The notes under the pieces: generated by a model
What the model was told of the DNA's origin: nothing
Database searches by the model: none
Seen by the model: the letters and a program-made list of their open reading frames with translations, nothing else
Made by a program: the position numbers and the translations under genes
Assembly: GCA_039566865.1 (NCBI GenBank)
Contig: CM076943.1
Coordinates: 39,192,663 to 39,256,662 of the forward strand
Source: Aurelia coerulea
Lineage: Eukaryota > Cnidaria > Scyphozoa > Semaeostomeae > Ulmaridae
DNA: 64,000 nucleotides
Direction: 5' to 3'
Shown: in pieces, positions 1 through 11,300 of the stretch
Position numbering within the stretch: position 1 is the stretch's first letter
Layout of the letters: each line of letters begins with the position of its first letter

Positions 1-615
1 ACATCACACTTCGTAGTAAAGGTCCTTGGTTCGAAAGCTTCATTTATCATTCCAGTGGCCGTCACGTTATCCTGCTTCGGCTCATCTAACGCCGCTTACT
101 TCATGCAGGCCAGAGCCACGTTGTCTGCCGCTCGGGAAGGGCAACTACCCGCGATCTTTAGCTATATTCACAGAAAGAAGAGGACTCCAGTTCCCGCTAC
201 ATTTCTGCAGTTGGTTATCACGACAATCTGGGTGCTCAGTGTTGGTGAGAAGATTGAATCAATGATAACATCTATGCTATTTGCAGTGTGGCTAGAGTAT
301 AGCCTAGCCATCTTCGCAGTCGTAGTTTTGCGGCTCAAAAGACCAATGTTGTCGAGGCCGTTCAAGGTATGGCTCGCCAACCCCATCGTAACAAGTATCA
401 TTGCCTTGTTCTTGGTTGTCGTGCCGTTTGTCAGGCGTCCTATCGAGTCATCTGTCTGCCTTGCCATTTTGCTGACTGGAATACCAGTTCATTATGTGTT
501 TGTCAAGAAGAAAGAAAAACTACCTAACAAACTGATGATGTTAATGAACAGGCTCGAGGATGTCCTTCAAAGTAAATTAAACCTAGTACCTTGTATCTAC
601 AAGGAAACTCCTTGA
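1..615 (+). CDS. SLC7-family amino-acid transporter light chain, C-terminal part (5' end outside window)
   Basis: The frame is open from base 1 to a TGA at 613-615, giving 204 residues with no intron. Residues 1-40 form a membrane helix ending in a small-residue stretch (SCFGSSNAAYF), followed by the cytoplasmic loop AAREGQLPAIFSYIHRKK and TPVPA, which is the hallmark loop of the SLC7 heteromeric transporter light chains (LAT, y+LAT, b0,+AT). At least four further hydrophobic segments follow and the protein ends in a charged tail of about 45 residues. The family exchanges amino acids across the plasma membrane, usually paired with an SLC3 glycoprotein. The tail with VLQSKLNLVP slightly favours a b0,+AT-like member, but the subtype is not certain. 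A GTG at 55 is not a start: the transporter-like sequence runs through it from base 1 (VLGSKASFIIP). The rest of the gene, including the conserved cysteine that bonds SLC3, is outside the window. Confidence 0.85.
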   Translation, partial: TSHFVVKVLGSKASFIIPVAVTLSCFGSSNAAYFMQARATLSAAREGQLPAIFSYIHRKKRTPVPATFLQLVITTIWVLSVGEKIESMITSMLFAVWLEYSLAIFAVVVLRLKRPMLSRPFKVWLANPIVTSIIALFLVVVPFVRRPIESSVCLAILLTGIPVHYVFVKKKEKLPNKLMMLMNRLEDVLQSKLNLVPCIYKETP

Positions 616-784
616 CATCATACAGGACGATTACACAATTGTACAACTTTATCAATAGCGTCAGAAGGTTCATTTTATATTTCATTCCGTTGACTTCTTT
701 AAGAAAATAGCTTGTCTGGAACTAATTGCTGTAATGTTGCCTTAAATATTATGTGTGATCAGTTGATTGCATTCTCTTTCTTCG
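616..784. other. 3' flank of the SLC7 gene
   Basis: AT-rich downstream sequence, no coding potential seen. It runs into the 9-bp target-site duplication CTTTCTTCG (776-784) of the next element. No canonical AATAAA was identified close to the stop codon. Confidence 0.5.
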
Positions 785-1405
785 AACAAGGACAGACAAT
801 GTTACAATAGGACTCGCTACTTTTTATTGACACCTAGATATAAAGCAATTTGTGAAAGCAGACAAAGAGAACTCCATGCTCGGTTGGTCAAGGCATAAAC
901 AAAAACAAAGCAAGTTGCAAAAATTGCCCTGAAACTCGGGTCGCTAGTTTGGTTGTCGTTGTGCATTCCAGAAATGGTTTTAAAGAGCAAATATTAGCAC
1001 ATATCGAAAGAGGAAGGATATATCTCAACTTCTGCCTCGGGCATTTTATTTTTTTCATACAGAAGCTGAGCAGTAAGTGTTTTAATGACACATAAAAAGT
1101 ACGAGAATTGAATCCCCTCCCAATTGGCTTCTGCACAAAATAAATTAAATGCCCGAGGCAGAAGTTTAGATACATCCTTCTTCTTTCCATATGTGCTAAT
1201 ATTTGCTCTTAAAAACCATTTCTGGAATGCACAACGAGCGCGCTAGCGACCCGAGTTTCAGGGCAATTTTTGCGGCTTGCTTTGTTTTTGTTTATGTCTT
1301 GACCAACCGAGCATGGAATTCCCTTTGTCTGCAATCACAAATTGCTTTGTATCTAGGTGTCAATGAAAAGTGGCGAGTTCTATTGTAACATTATCTGTCC
1401 TTGTT
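785..1405. mobile_element. 621-bp inverted-repeat element with 9-bp target duplication (Mutator-like MITE)
   Basis: The ends are inverted copies (AACAAGGACAGA at the left, its complement at the right) and the arms stay similar for over 200 bp. The 9-bp CTTTCTTCG stands directly outside both ends (776-784 and 1406-1414), as expected for Mutator-like insertion. Open frames inside the arms are by-products of the palindrome and encode nothing recognisable. Related partial copies lie at about 3590-3845 and 59690-59850. Confidence 0.8.
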
Positions 1406-1651
1406 CTTTCTTCGTACTTGTTTACAACGGACCTTCCTTCAAGAGATGTTGTCAACAAGAGATGTTGACAACAGACCTTCTTGTTGAAAACGGACCTTCT
1501 TTCATTGTTGAGCCCCACTTGAGCTATTGTTGCTCAGTATGGATTCTGTGGCGATACCAAGCTGAATACCTTGCTAAAATTGCAGAACAGAGCTGCAACA
1601 ACTGTCACGAGCAGCCCTTTTGATTCATCGGCTTCTCCTTTGTTGCAAGGA

Positions 1652-2176
1652 AGCATAGGTTCCACATCTTTAAAAAGGCTGGTGTAAAATTGAGTGACCT
1701 ATTTCTTTGAACTGAATGACTTCAAAGAAACTTTAGCTATTTCTCTATAATTCTACCGTTGGACTTTTCAGAAATCTTCAATATTTTCAGAACTAGAGTG
1801 TTTTTCTTTTCTTTCAAGAATTCAAGAAAATTTTCAAAAAAAACTTAAAACAGTCGTAATTTCTAAACTGTTTGACGCAACATGAAGTAATTTCAAATAA
1901 AACCATAGTTTATGAATGCCTACAATATGGTATCAAGCAAAAGTCTGTCACTCATCTGGTTTATGATTTAGAAATTTGATGACGTCACATCTTCAAATGA
2001 GTTGAAATATAAGATAGGCTGTGATTTCGAAAAACATTCAAAATTTCTGGAAAGTCCAACTGTAGAATTACAAATAAGTATCTAAAGTTTCTTTCAAGCC
2101 ATTCAATCAGAAGAAATAGGTCATTGAATTTTACACCCACCCTTTAACGCCGAGTTAAAGATTTGGAACCTATGCT
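1652..2176. mobile_element. 525-bp MITE, 9-bp target duplication TTGCAAGGA
   Basis: Terminal inverted repeats begin AGCATAGGTTCCA. TTGCAAGGA occurs immediately before (1643-1651) and after (2177-2185). It sits in the LINE fragment, and removing it with one duplication joins the LINE reading frame. A second copy of exactly the same length lies at 52350-52874. The interior carries a TGACGTCA palindrome near 1981 and has no coding potential. Confidence 0.9.
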
Positions 2177-2195
2177 TTGCAAGGATTAGGATAGC

Positions 2196-2355
2196 TTTCA
2201 ATAGGCAATTGCGCTAAAGATGGCGGCGAGGAATTTTTTACCAAGATGCATTGCGTTCAAATAAACGATTCTATAGGAATTCGATTGATGACCGCAATGC
2301 ATCTTGGTAAAAGGTTCCTTGCTACCATCTGTAGCGCAATCGTCTATTGACAGTC
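2196..2355. mobile_element. Short MITE with GATGGCGG termini
   Basis: Inverted arms of about 45 bp contain AAGATGGCGGCGAGGAA on the left and the complement of a similar string on the right, with ACCAAGATGCATTGCG further in. The outer parts (ATTGCGCTA) also pair. The same family recurs at 21362-21440 and 22106-22216. The exact ends and target duplication are unclear. Confidence 0.65.
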
Positions 2356-2819
2356 TAGTCCATAGAGAAACAGCTACCATGGTATATAAAGACTTTCCCC
2401 CGATTATCTGATGTTCACAATGGGGTTTTACGAAACACTAAGTTGGATCTAGCTATACCTCGAGTGAGAACAACTTATGGTCAAAAGTCATTTCATTTTC
2501 GCGGAGTTGATACATTGAGCAAAATCCATTCTAATATTAAATTGGCCCATTCCATCCAGAAAACCCTAGCCAAAAGCTTATAATTGATTAGATTCAAGGA
2601 AAGCTGGTTTCACATTTTCGTTTCTCTTTCTATTTAAGTTTTTGATAAGTATATATATTGTACATTTATAGGTTTAGATAAATATTGTAATCGGTTATTT
2701 TTATTATTTTCAGTTGCAGGGTACATTGTAAACTAATTTAATTTTGGGTAAAGAATCTTAAGATTAAGAAACATGAATGAATGTATGAATATATAAAATA
2801 TAAAATAAGAGATCATGCC

Positions 2820-5354
2820 TCATACTGTAGTATTCTGAATGCGAGACTTTCACGTAGAAATGTATGTCTTAGCTAGACGGGGCATGAAGCCTCGTTCTCT
2901 TTACTTGCAGCTTGTCAGGGAGGTATTGAGTGCTATGGGATTGACCAATTAAAAGCGCACTTATATATATCGGCGGAGTAGTGTCGTCCTCGTTTTAAAA
3001 CTCCGGTCAATGTTTTGTGAACCAGGTTCAATGAAATGCCCAGTGAAGTGTTCAGTCGTTTGGCCACCTTGCTCACTGTTCTTCAGCGATGTCAGCAACG
3101 TTGAGCGTCATTCTGTGAAGTTTGAATTTGGTCAATAATGTTCAGTGAACAAGATTTAATTTCTATTGTTCTGAGGTGGTGTTGAGCGATGTTCGGCAGC
3201 AGTGTTTCTACTAAAAACGTGGGTCATGCCTTTGTTGACCTTCACAAAATTTACCAGATTTGGACGCTCGATCCAAACCTCTTTTCTGGCAAGTAAAAAG
3301 GTCAAAAGGCCCTCTTGAAATGGGCCTTCTTGCCACTTTTTGCATTATTCTTGTCAATATCTTTGCTAACATACGGAAAAGATTGGTCTTGAGAGAGAGC
3401 CAAAATTCACCAACGTCAAAACAAGGACAGATCTTGTCAGAGAATTGCACGAGTTGCATTTGATTGCCATCGCAATTCAAAGCAGTTTGGTGAATCCAGA
3501 CATAGGGAATTCTATCAACCAGTAAACTAAAAGAAACAAAGCCGCAAAAGTTGCCTTAAAACCACTCGGGAAAGCTGTCACCTTTTGCAGGCGAAAGGTA
3601 GTTTTTAAAGAAATTACGAGTTTACATCAAATGAAGAAGGATAAATCTAGAGATCTGCCAGGTGGCTTTGGTTTATTTGATTCAGAAACCGAGCAGAAGG
3701 CATTGCAACTTTAGTATAATTAGGGCTTAAATGAAGCATCAACGGATAAGTTTCTAAATTGAATAAACAAACTCCACTAGACTGATCTGTAGATATATCC
3801 TTCTTCTTTCGTTATAAACTCATGCCTTCTCTTAAAAACTACCTTTGGCGATTTCGACAATCAAAAAAGGAGACTTGGGAGAGCAGTTTTTTCTTGTAAA
3901 TAGCAAACAAAGAATCTGGAAAATAGCTACCACGGAGCTCTGCGAATGAGAAAATTCCCTCCACAGAACTGTTGGCTTCAAATACATGGTTGAAATTAAG
4001 TAACCCTTTGAAATAAGTTCCCAAAAGATAGCCGAAACGCTGAAAGAATCTCCCATTATTCAAATACCTTGCAACGTAAGGGATACCTCACATCAAACAG
4101 CTTTGGTGGGAAATTATGCGTCATTTCCTTTGAATTTGATCGGTGAGAATAAACTAAGCAAGATAAAAAAATGCTTTGAAGCATATCGAGGAGAAGAGAC
4201 TTTGAAGTAATTTTCAATCTTCTAATTGTGCAAAGAAAGACGATACAAAGTTGTTGTGAAAAACTATTTTGACTCGAGGATAGCTTGAAGAAGTTATTTT
4301 TACGCCATTTGTCTTGATCAGAAGTTGCTTCGTAGAAATTGTTGAATCTTGCAAGATAGTCGAGGACAATCTGCAGAGAACTCCTAATGCAGGTATGCTG
4401 AAGCCTGGATATTTTTCACTTGCAGAAAGCTCTTGATATCACAACTTATTGATAAAGCGTAACATCTATTTTGTGCAGATCTACAGTGATCCAGATCGAC
4501 GAAATTATGGACTGAATAGGAAAAAATGAAGTTTCGAAAACATGCCAATTTTTACATCCCCATTAAAGGGGGTATCCTTGGACTTAACAGAAAGTAAACA
4601 TTTTCAAACTCAGACTATCGAATGATGAGAAATGGAATTTTGAAGTTTAAGATTCAAATGGTTATTTACTTTAGAATTTCCGGTGCAATGTAGATTTTTG
4701 AGCCAACTTTAAAGTGTCATAAATCAGCCTCGAAAAGAGCAATTTTTCATGCTGTTTGTATGAAATGGTCAGCAATTTAGTCATCTTGAACATATGCAAA
4801 AATACTGTATATTGGTTATAAGATCATGGGTAGATAGACACTGTTTTGATGCTTACTTTTTACGACAAATTTTGTGAAAAAGTTCTACTTAAAGTTGAAA
4901 ACAAAAATCTAGGTGACTTTAGGTGCTAGGTATTAATATACCAAAATACTACAACCTATGTGGAGCATTCCAGCCAAAGGGCCCGTTTCAAATCGTTCTA
5001 ATTTTTGCCCAAAGAAAGTTTGAAGATTGCATGTGACATAGGTTTTTCTTTCCTGATTTCCCTGCAAAACTGTAATAGTGCCTTGACTCTTCTCTTCAAG
5101 GCAAGAGCTCTAGATTTGCGAAATTGGTTCTTAAGAATTCAAAAGAGGTATCCTCAAAAACAATAACCGATTTTTGTGAAACAATAACTTTCTGTGAAAC
5201 AATAAACCTTCACTGGAAAACAGAATCTCACGAACCAAGCAAATCATGCAAATCAGTATCAACAATATCATTATTATAAATGCTAAATTTACCCCCGTAA
5301 AATAACAATCATCACCATTATCCTACTGTTCGTACATGTTCTTTCTGAAATATC
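2820..5354. other. Gene-free stretch with one hairpin-forming repeat
   Basis: No coding exon could be supported on either strand. About 3590-3845 contains inverted arms (GGTAGTTTTTAA paired near 3835, plus GAAGAAGGAT paired near 3800) related to the element at 785-1405. The remainder, 3846-5354, is AT-rich and without recognised features. It is the downstream flank of the minus-strand gene that ends at 5355. Confidence 0.5.
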
Positions 5355-8300
5355 TTAACTTCTTCCGTCATATGACTTCTTCGCTTTTCTTTCATTCACC
5401 ATTTCTTTGTACTGCACGATTGCCAAATCCACTGCCCGTTTGTGTCGGTTTATGAATTCCTCACTGTAGTCTTCTTGCGCTGTGCTTTCTACTGATGCAC
5501 CTCCTGAAATTGATTCATACTCTGCTGAAGCCTTCTCTGCAAGTTCATTCCAAATCTCAGAGTTGCTGAGAAGTGTTCCCTTATAATATGTCTCAATATC
5601 TTTCTTCAGACGTCCTAGGAATGCATTACAGAGTGTGTTTCCGTGAGTTTTTGAGTATGTTTGCACAGCAGCGTGGAAGCAGCTATAAAAGAAGTAAATT
5701 TAGTCCAAGTAGAAATATCAGAAATAGGGGTCAGAAATACACATTCTTCAAAAAGTTAATTATTTGGCTTGGGAGTTATTATCACATGGCCTTGGGTTTT
5801 CTTTTCTTCTTCTGGGCCGGATTGCTCAAACCATGATTAGCACTAATCTTGGATTAAAGGCATGATTATGTAGTCATTTACACAGTGCTAATCCGGTATT
5901 AGCCTAATACCAGTTTTGAACAACCGGGTCCTGGTGTTGAATCGGCTTTTTTGTATCGTTAAAGGGTCTGTTTCATCCAGCATGCCTTGCACGTGCCATC
6001 TCTTGGTTGGCCTTTGTTGCCGCCATTTTCATGGCCCATGAAAATGGCGGACAATAAAGGAAAACCAAGAGACAGCACGTGCAAGGAATGCTGGGTGAAA
6101 CAGACCCTTTAATTTGTCCTACGCACAAACGAAACTGACATATGTGCGACGAAACGCGTTTTCGCTATTCAACGTTGCTCTATATATTGCATCTATTACA
6201 AGATTTTTGTAAACAAAAATATAAAGATCAGCTAGCCAATATCTTTAAATTCAATGAGAAATTCCTCTCTAATTGGCGCGTGGCTTACAATTTCTTTAGC
6301 CTGCCTGTTGTCTTTCATGTGTTTAGGCTACACACATCTGAAACTCGTCACTCAAAGTCCAGCTGTATCTTTATAATCGTTCATGGCATAAAAAATCTGA
6401 TAGCACTGGCGAATTCTACGGGGTTCAAATATGTAGAAAACATTTTCATTTGCAATTTATCTGCTGTTACTTGCCTGCATTAGGGAGAGAAAGTTTAGGA
6501 TTTTTGGAAGTTTAGCTTGTACAGCCCCTTTAACTGATTTTCTCTCCTTTCAGGCGTTCCCAGGGGGGGGGGGCGGGGTCCTTGGTAAAATTTTGCGTAT
6601 GAGTCTGCCGCGTGCATATTCAAAGTGGTACCGTAGGGTAGAGTAACTATTTCGAAAATGGTACCCTTGGTTAGACCAATTTGAACATTCCCTGGACCAA
6701 TTTTTACGAAAATGGCACCCTTGGCTAGACCACTTTAACCATTTTCTCGACCAATATTGTCAAATTCGAACCAAATATGATAGCATGACCGTTCGCTAGA
6801 CCAATATTGTCAAAAATGATACCCTTGGCTAGACCGTTGCAGGGAAAAACTGCGAAAAAGTATACCCTTGGCTAGACTAGAAAAAGTATAAGTATACCCT
6901 TCGTCGCGGCACATCCCCAGGTACCTTTACTATGGGAGAACCCCCCCCCCCCCGTGAGGCGTTCAGATCAATTCGTCGTTTCTCTTGCAGAATTTAACAG
7001 TTTTCTCTCTCGTTAAAGGTTAATTTGGTTGTTATTGTGTCATAGGAGTTAATAGTTCTCTTTCGACAGATTAAAGTGTCTATTGTTGCATTGGTTGGTT
7101 TATTGTGACGAGTCCGTCATTTAACACTTCTGAAGGCATTCAATCAAATCAAAATCAAAATAAACGGAGAAAGCAAAACATTATGGTCGGCTGCGTCGAA
7201 GGTGTGAAATCTATTCTTAAAACCCTAATCCGCATTGGGGGGGGTTGGATTCCACCCCCCCTCAAGGTTTTAGTTGCCGCGTTTTTAAACGACATTTGCT
7301 ATGTCCCCCAGCCTCCCTGACTTTTACTAATTATCTATTAGCCACATTTTGGTGGAAAAATTTTTGAACAATAGGACTCACGGGTCACGTGACATGCCCA
7401 TATTTGGAAGGAGGTAGCAACAAAATTATTGTTTTCAATTATTTCAATGGAATTATTTGATTGAATTATGAATTATTATACAGCAAATGAATCAGCAAAC
7501 AAAGGGCTTCAATTTGATATCGGAATTTCTGGAATTTGATGATGTCAGCATTTTTTGATAATGACGTCATTTTGGCCGCCATTTTGGACTAATTAGCAAT
7601 TTTTTCAAGTTTTTTCGAACTTTCTTAATGAAAAACACTCTAATGATACATTTATCATAGATAATCATCATTTTGCAGGTTCTTTTGGTCTCTTTTTACA
7701 TAGAATAAATTAATCGCACAAATGACGTCACAAGAATCGGCTAATTTCTGCCAAAATATCACTCCAAAATCGTTATTTTCAATAAAATAATATTTTATCA
7801 CCATTTTCGTTGACAAACTGAACCAAAAACTGCATAAAGTTCGTGCAAAATCTTCATTAAACTTGAATTCAACTTGGAAGCCTGATTTTCACAGATTTTC
7901 AGCTTTGTGACGTCACTGTGACGTCACAAAGCGTGGCAGCCACACCAAATTCCGTTACAAGCTGCAAATTACCTGTTCTATAACTGTGCCAAGTTGTATT
8001 GAATTCGGATGCGTCTAAGGCAGTTTTCAGAGGGGGGGGGGTGGAAAGCACCCCCCCCCCCCCATAAATGGTAGCTCGAAAAAAGCCCATATGGATTAGG
8101 GTTAAGGCTGTCAAATCATCATGTCTTAACAGAATTGTATCCTTTGTTTTACAAAATTCACCGTTGCTCCATTCAGGTTCATTAAATTCTCGTACAAGCA
8201 CAAAAATACCGACCAAGAGTCCCGGGGGGGGTGTACATAACATGTTCAGGGTACGGGTATTTATGGGTGGGTTTTTGGGCCCAAATTCCATATGGGTGGG

Positions 8301-11300
8301 ATTTTGTGCAGTTTTCCGCCAGAATTCGTCATAAAAGTGGGTACCAAGGCAATTTTCGGTAATTAGAAAAGGGTACCTTTCTGAGAACTGGGCGGCAGGC
8401 CCCCCTCCATCCACAAGTCATGTACCCTCCCCCCAGGCCTAGAGTGTCATTTTAAGAACATTTCAAATACTACATTACCATTCCAGAATCCCGGCGGGTG
8501 CAATGTAAATGAAAATATGACACCACGCTCTTGGATGATGTTTGTGAGAAAGGTGTATATTTGAAGCAAAATTTTAGGACCTAGAATCTCAAAGGGGTAT
8601 TTTTTCTTAAGAAGTCTCCTAGATTGTTCAGAAGAGGTATATCATATAATTTTCATGTTCCAGAAAAAACGCAGTCCAACTTTATTCGACGTTCTTGGGG
8701 ATATGATAGCATTTAAATCAATTTGACGCATACCATATGAAAAAAGAATCCCTCTCCTTTCCAATTATATCTAGGGTAGGCGTATTTATTGAATTGTTCA
8801 TAACTTCATTTCATTGTCGTTTATGTCAGAATGGCCTTTTTCAAATGCCGGAAAGCCATGGGACATTTACATAGACGAAAACCTACATTTTGAGAGCTCA
8901 CTTTATCATTCTTAGTAAATTCATCTTACGGGAAGAAATTGGTCTTCTTTCTATCGCAGGGCATCACCCCAAGTGCTTCTGGGCCTGAAGCATTTTGAAT
9001 GTATGTGTTTTGTAATGTTTTACGGCAAAAAGGTGCTGATTTTGCTTTTACAACATGGCGCTCTTGAAGTCGACCATGCTTACTATAATATTAATAATAC
9101 TGTAAAAATTCCATCATTGTAACCAAACTGCATATCATTAGGAAAAAGAAAAAATTGTACATTCACATGGCATGCATCACATCTACTCAAGTCTATTTAC
9201 TTTTTAAAGATTATTAACTATAGTTGGGCTGCGTTTACTCTGGGTACCAGACTCTCTAACATGGTAGGCTGCGTTCTTTCCGAAGCACGTTGTATCTTAG
9301 AACATATCCCAAAAAGGAGTAATTGCTGGTGAACTCAAGACCTTAGACAATAGTGAATTTTACCTGGCCTGAAAACCACTTGATGTGCCGAGTCTTATGG
9401 GGCTCTACTGTTTGCCAATAAAGAGATATCAGTAAGGTGAATGCCCGTGGGAGGAGTACATGACTTGTGGATGGATGGGGATCTGCCGCCCGGTTTTCAG
9501 AAAGCTACCCTCTTCTAATTACCGAAACTTGCCTTGGTACCCACTTTTATGATGCATTTTGGCGGAAAACTGCCCATTTTTAACTATTTTTGTGAATTTC
9601 AGCGAAACCCCACCCATGTTTATGGCAAAGCTGCCGAAGAAGGACCCTTGTTTGTGGAATTTTGGGGCGCAAAATCCCACCCATTTGGGCCGCACATACC
9701 CGCACCCCGAGCATGTTTTGTACCCCCCCCCCCCCGGGGGTGAATGGTAATAAGTTGCAACAATTTTAAACCTTTCTTTAGGAACCAGTAGTTATACAAT
9801 AATATTTCTTTTGGGCTCAGTGATACTTCTTAAAAAGAGGGCTTTCCGTGATAAAGGTCTTTTCGCCAACTAGAAAGTAAGAGAAAATGGTATTCTTTCG
9901 GTTGCGCCAAGATAAACTATGCACTTTTAGCAGGCCACAATAAATAGTAAACTGAACCGATTTTGACTATTTATGACTTTCTCTTTAGAAGAAAGCCGGA
10001 ATTCGATCCTAGACTTCTTTGCAATTTTTGTTTGTTTTCAATTTAAGGTTGTAAGCGAGTTTCTTAAAATTTACGTTCTCAAAAACACTGAAAAACGGTC
10101 AAAAAAATTTTGATCAAATTTTTCATTTACTCAGCGTGAATGGCAACCAGAAATTTTTTTCGAAGCAATTTCACATTTCTCCTAAGATAGAACCAGTGCT
10201 CTTGCAGCAAGTTACAAGTAATCGATTTCTAAATCCCAACTCACCACGAAAAAAATTTCTTTTTGTCAATTCATGTCGGGTCTTTAGAAAATAGACGTAT
10301 TTTTTACCTTTTTTCAGTGTTTTTGAAAACGAGAATTTTAAGAAACTCACTTATAATTCTAAAAACTGAAAGCAAAAAATTGCAAAAACTCCTGTGATCT
10401 AATTGAGGCTTTTTGCTAAAGAATAAGGCATAAATCTTCAAAATTGGCCCAGTCTAGGTCTACGATTTATCGTGGACTGCCAAAGGTGAAGAGTTTTTTT
10501 TGCGCACACGGTATGAACTGGTATCAATGAGCTTTGTGTACTTCTTACTACTGAGTTGCAACCATCGGGCTAAGAACACGCCGTAAAAATGAGTAAATCT
10601 TACTTGGGGCAAACAGGTATTTGTTTATAGAAGTAACCTCCAAGTGAACGTCTTCCATCACAGCGTACAGCAACTCTGTAGCTGCATTGTGAGGGTATGT
10701 TCATTAATGTACAATCAATTTTGCATGTGGAATGCACCAATGTTAACACTGTGTCTACAAAACCTGGAATAGAGGATGGTTCGTATCCCACTTCTTGTTG
10801 TATCGCGCCACATGATTGTTTGAAGTTGCCATTCTCGTTCTCGATCACATTCCTTTGCAATATCCATTTATAGGCCCAGTCAGCATATGCAGTGTATTTT
10901 TTTGCTTTGGAAATGATGAAGAATAATCGAATTAGCTGCTGCACGCATCTTTTCATATCAAACTAAGAATTTGAGTCAGTACTGAAAGTTTCTTTAAAGG
11001 TGGTGTTAAGCGAAAGTTTTTATTGATGCAAATGAATAGCGCAGTTGAATGATAAAGAATGTCGTTTAAATTTTTTTGACACCTTGTTTCATTTTTGATT
11101 ACAAAGTCCAACTTTGTAATCTAAGAGGGGGCTCCAGGTCAGTCAGAAAGTCAGAAAGAAAGAAAGAAAGAAAGAAAGAAAGTCCGTCACGCTCGTTAAG
11201 GCAATTGATTAACGTTTTATCTCTGCTAATTGGCCCTGAAATAAAGAAAGCGCACAGAAAGCGCATACAAGACAGAAGTTTCCCGCGATCCGATAGTAAC

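Larger units (their letters stand above)
1500..2810 (+). pseudogene. Decayed LINE (CR1/L2-type) reverse-transcriptase C-terminus and 3' UTR, split by two MITEs
   Basis: Conceptual translation shows the end of a non-LTR reverse transcriptase: EPHLSYCCSVW, a frameshift, then LLKLQNRAATTVTSSPFDSS up to about 1650. The frame is broken by the element at 1652-2176, resumes for a few codons at 2177-2195 (LQGLG, then a stop), is broken again by the element near 2196-2355, and ends with LDLAIPRVRTTYGQKSFHFRG and a stop at about 2580. AT-rich 3' UTR follows to about 2810. The 5' part is missing and there are several disabling changes. This is a fossil, not an active element. Confidence 0.75.
5683..10603 (-). 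other. Intron 3 of the secreted-protein gene, packed with repeats
   Basis: Bounded by a strong GTAAGA donor (10603-10598, minus strand) and a TTTATAG acceptor ending at 5683. It holds the hairpin at 5959-6112, a poly-G/poly-C bounded repeat at about 6552-6960, an AT-rich stretch at 7320-7930 with several TGACGTCA palindromes, two copies of a poly-C-ended dispersed repeat (8222-8440, 9440-9740) and a mariner-like palindrome at about 9898-10511. No exon was found inside. Confidence 0.55.

Noticed and set aside
55..57. GTG at 55 as the start of the transporter
   Set aside because: The frame and transporter-like sequence continue upstream to base 1, so this is an internal valine.
7899..8414. 171-codon minus-strand frame
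   Set aside because: It crosses the poly-C-ended repeat and homopolymer runs; the translation is low complexity and mirrors other copies of the repeat.
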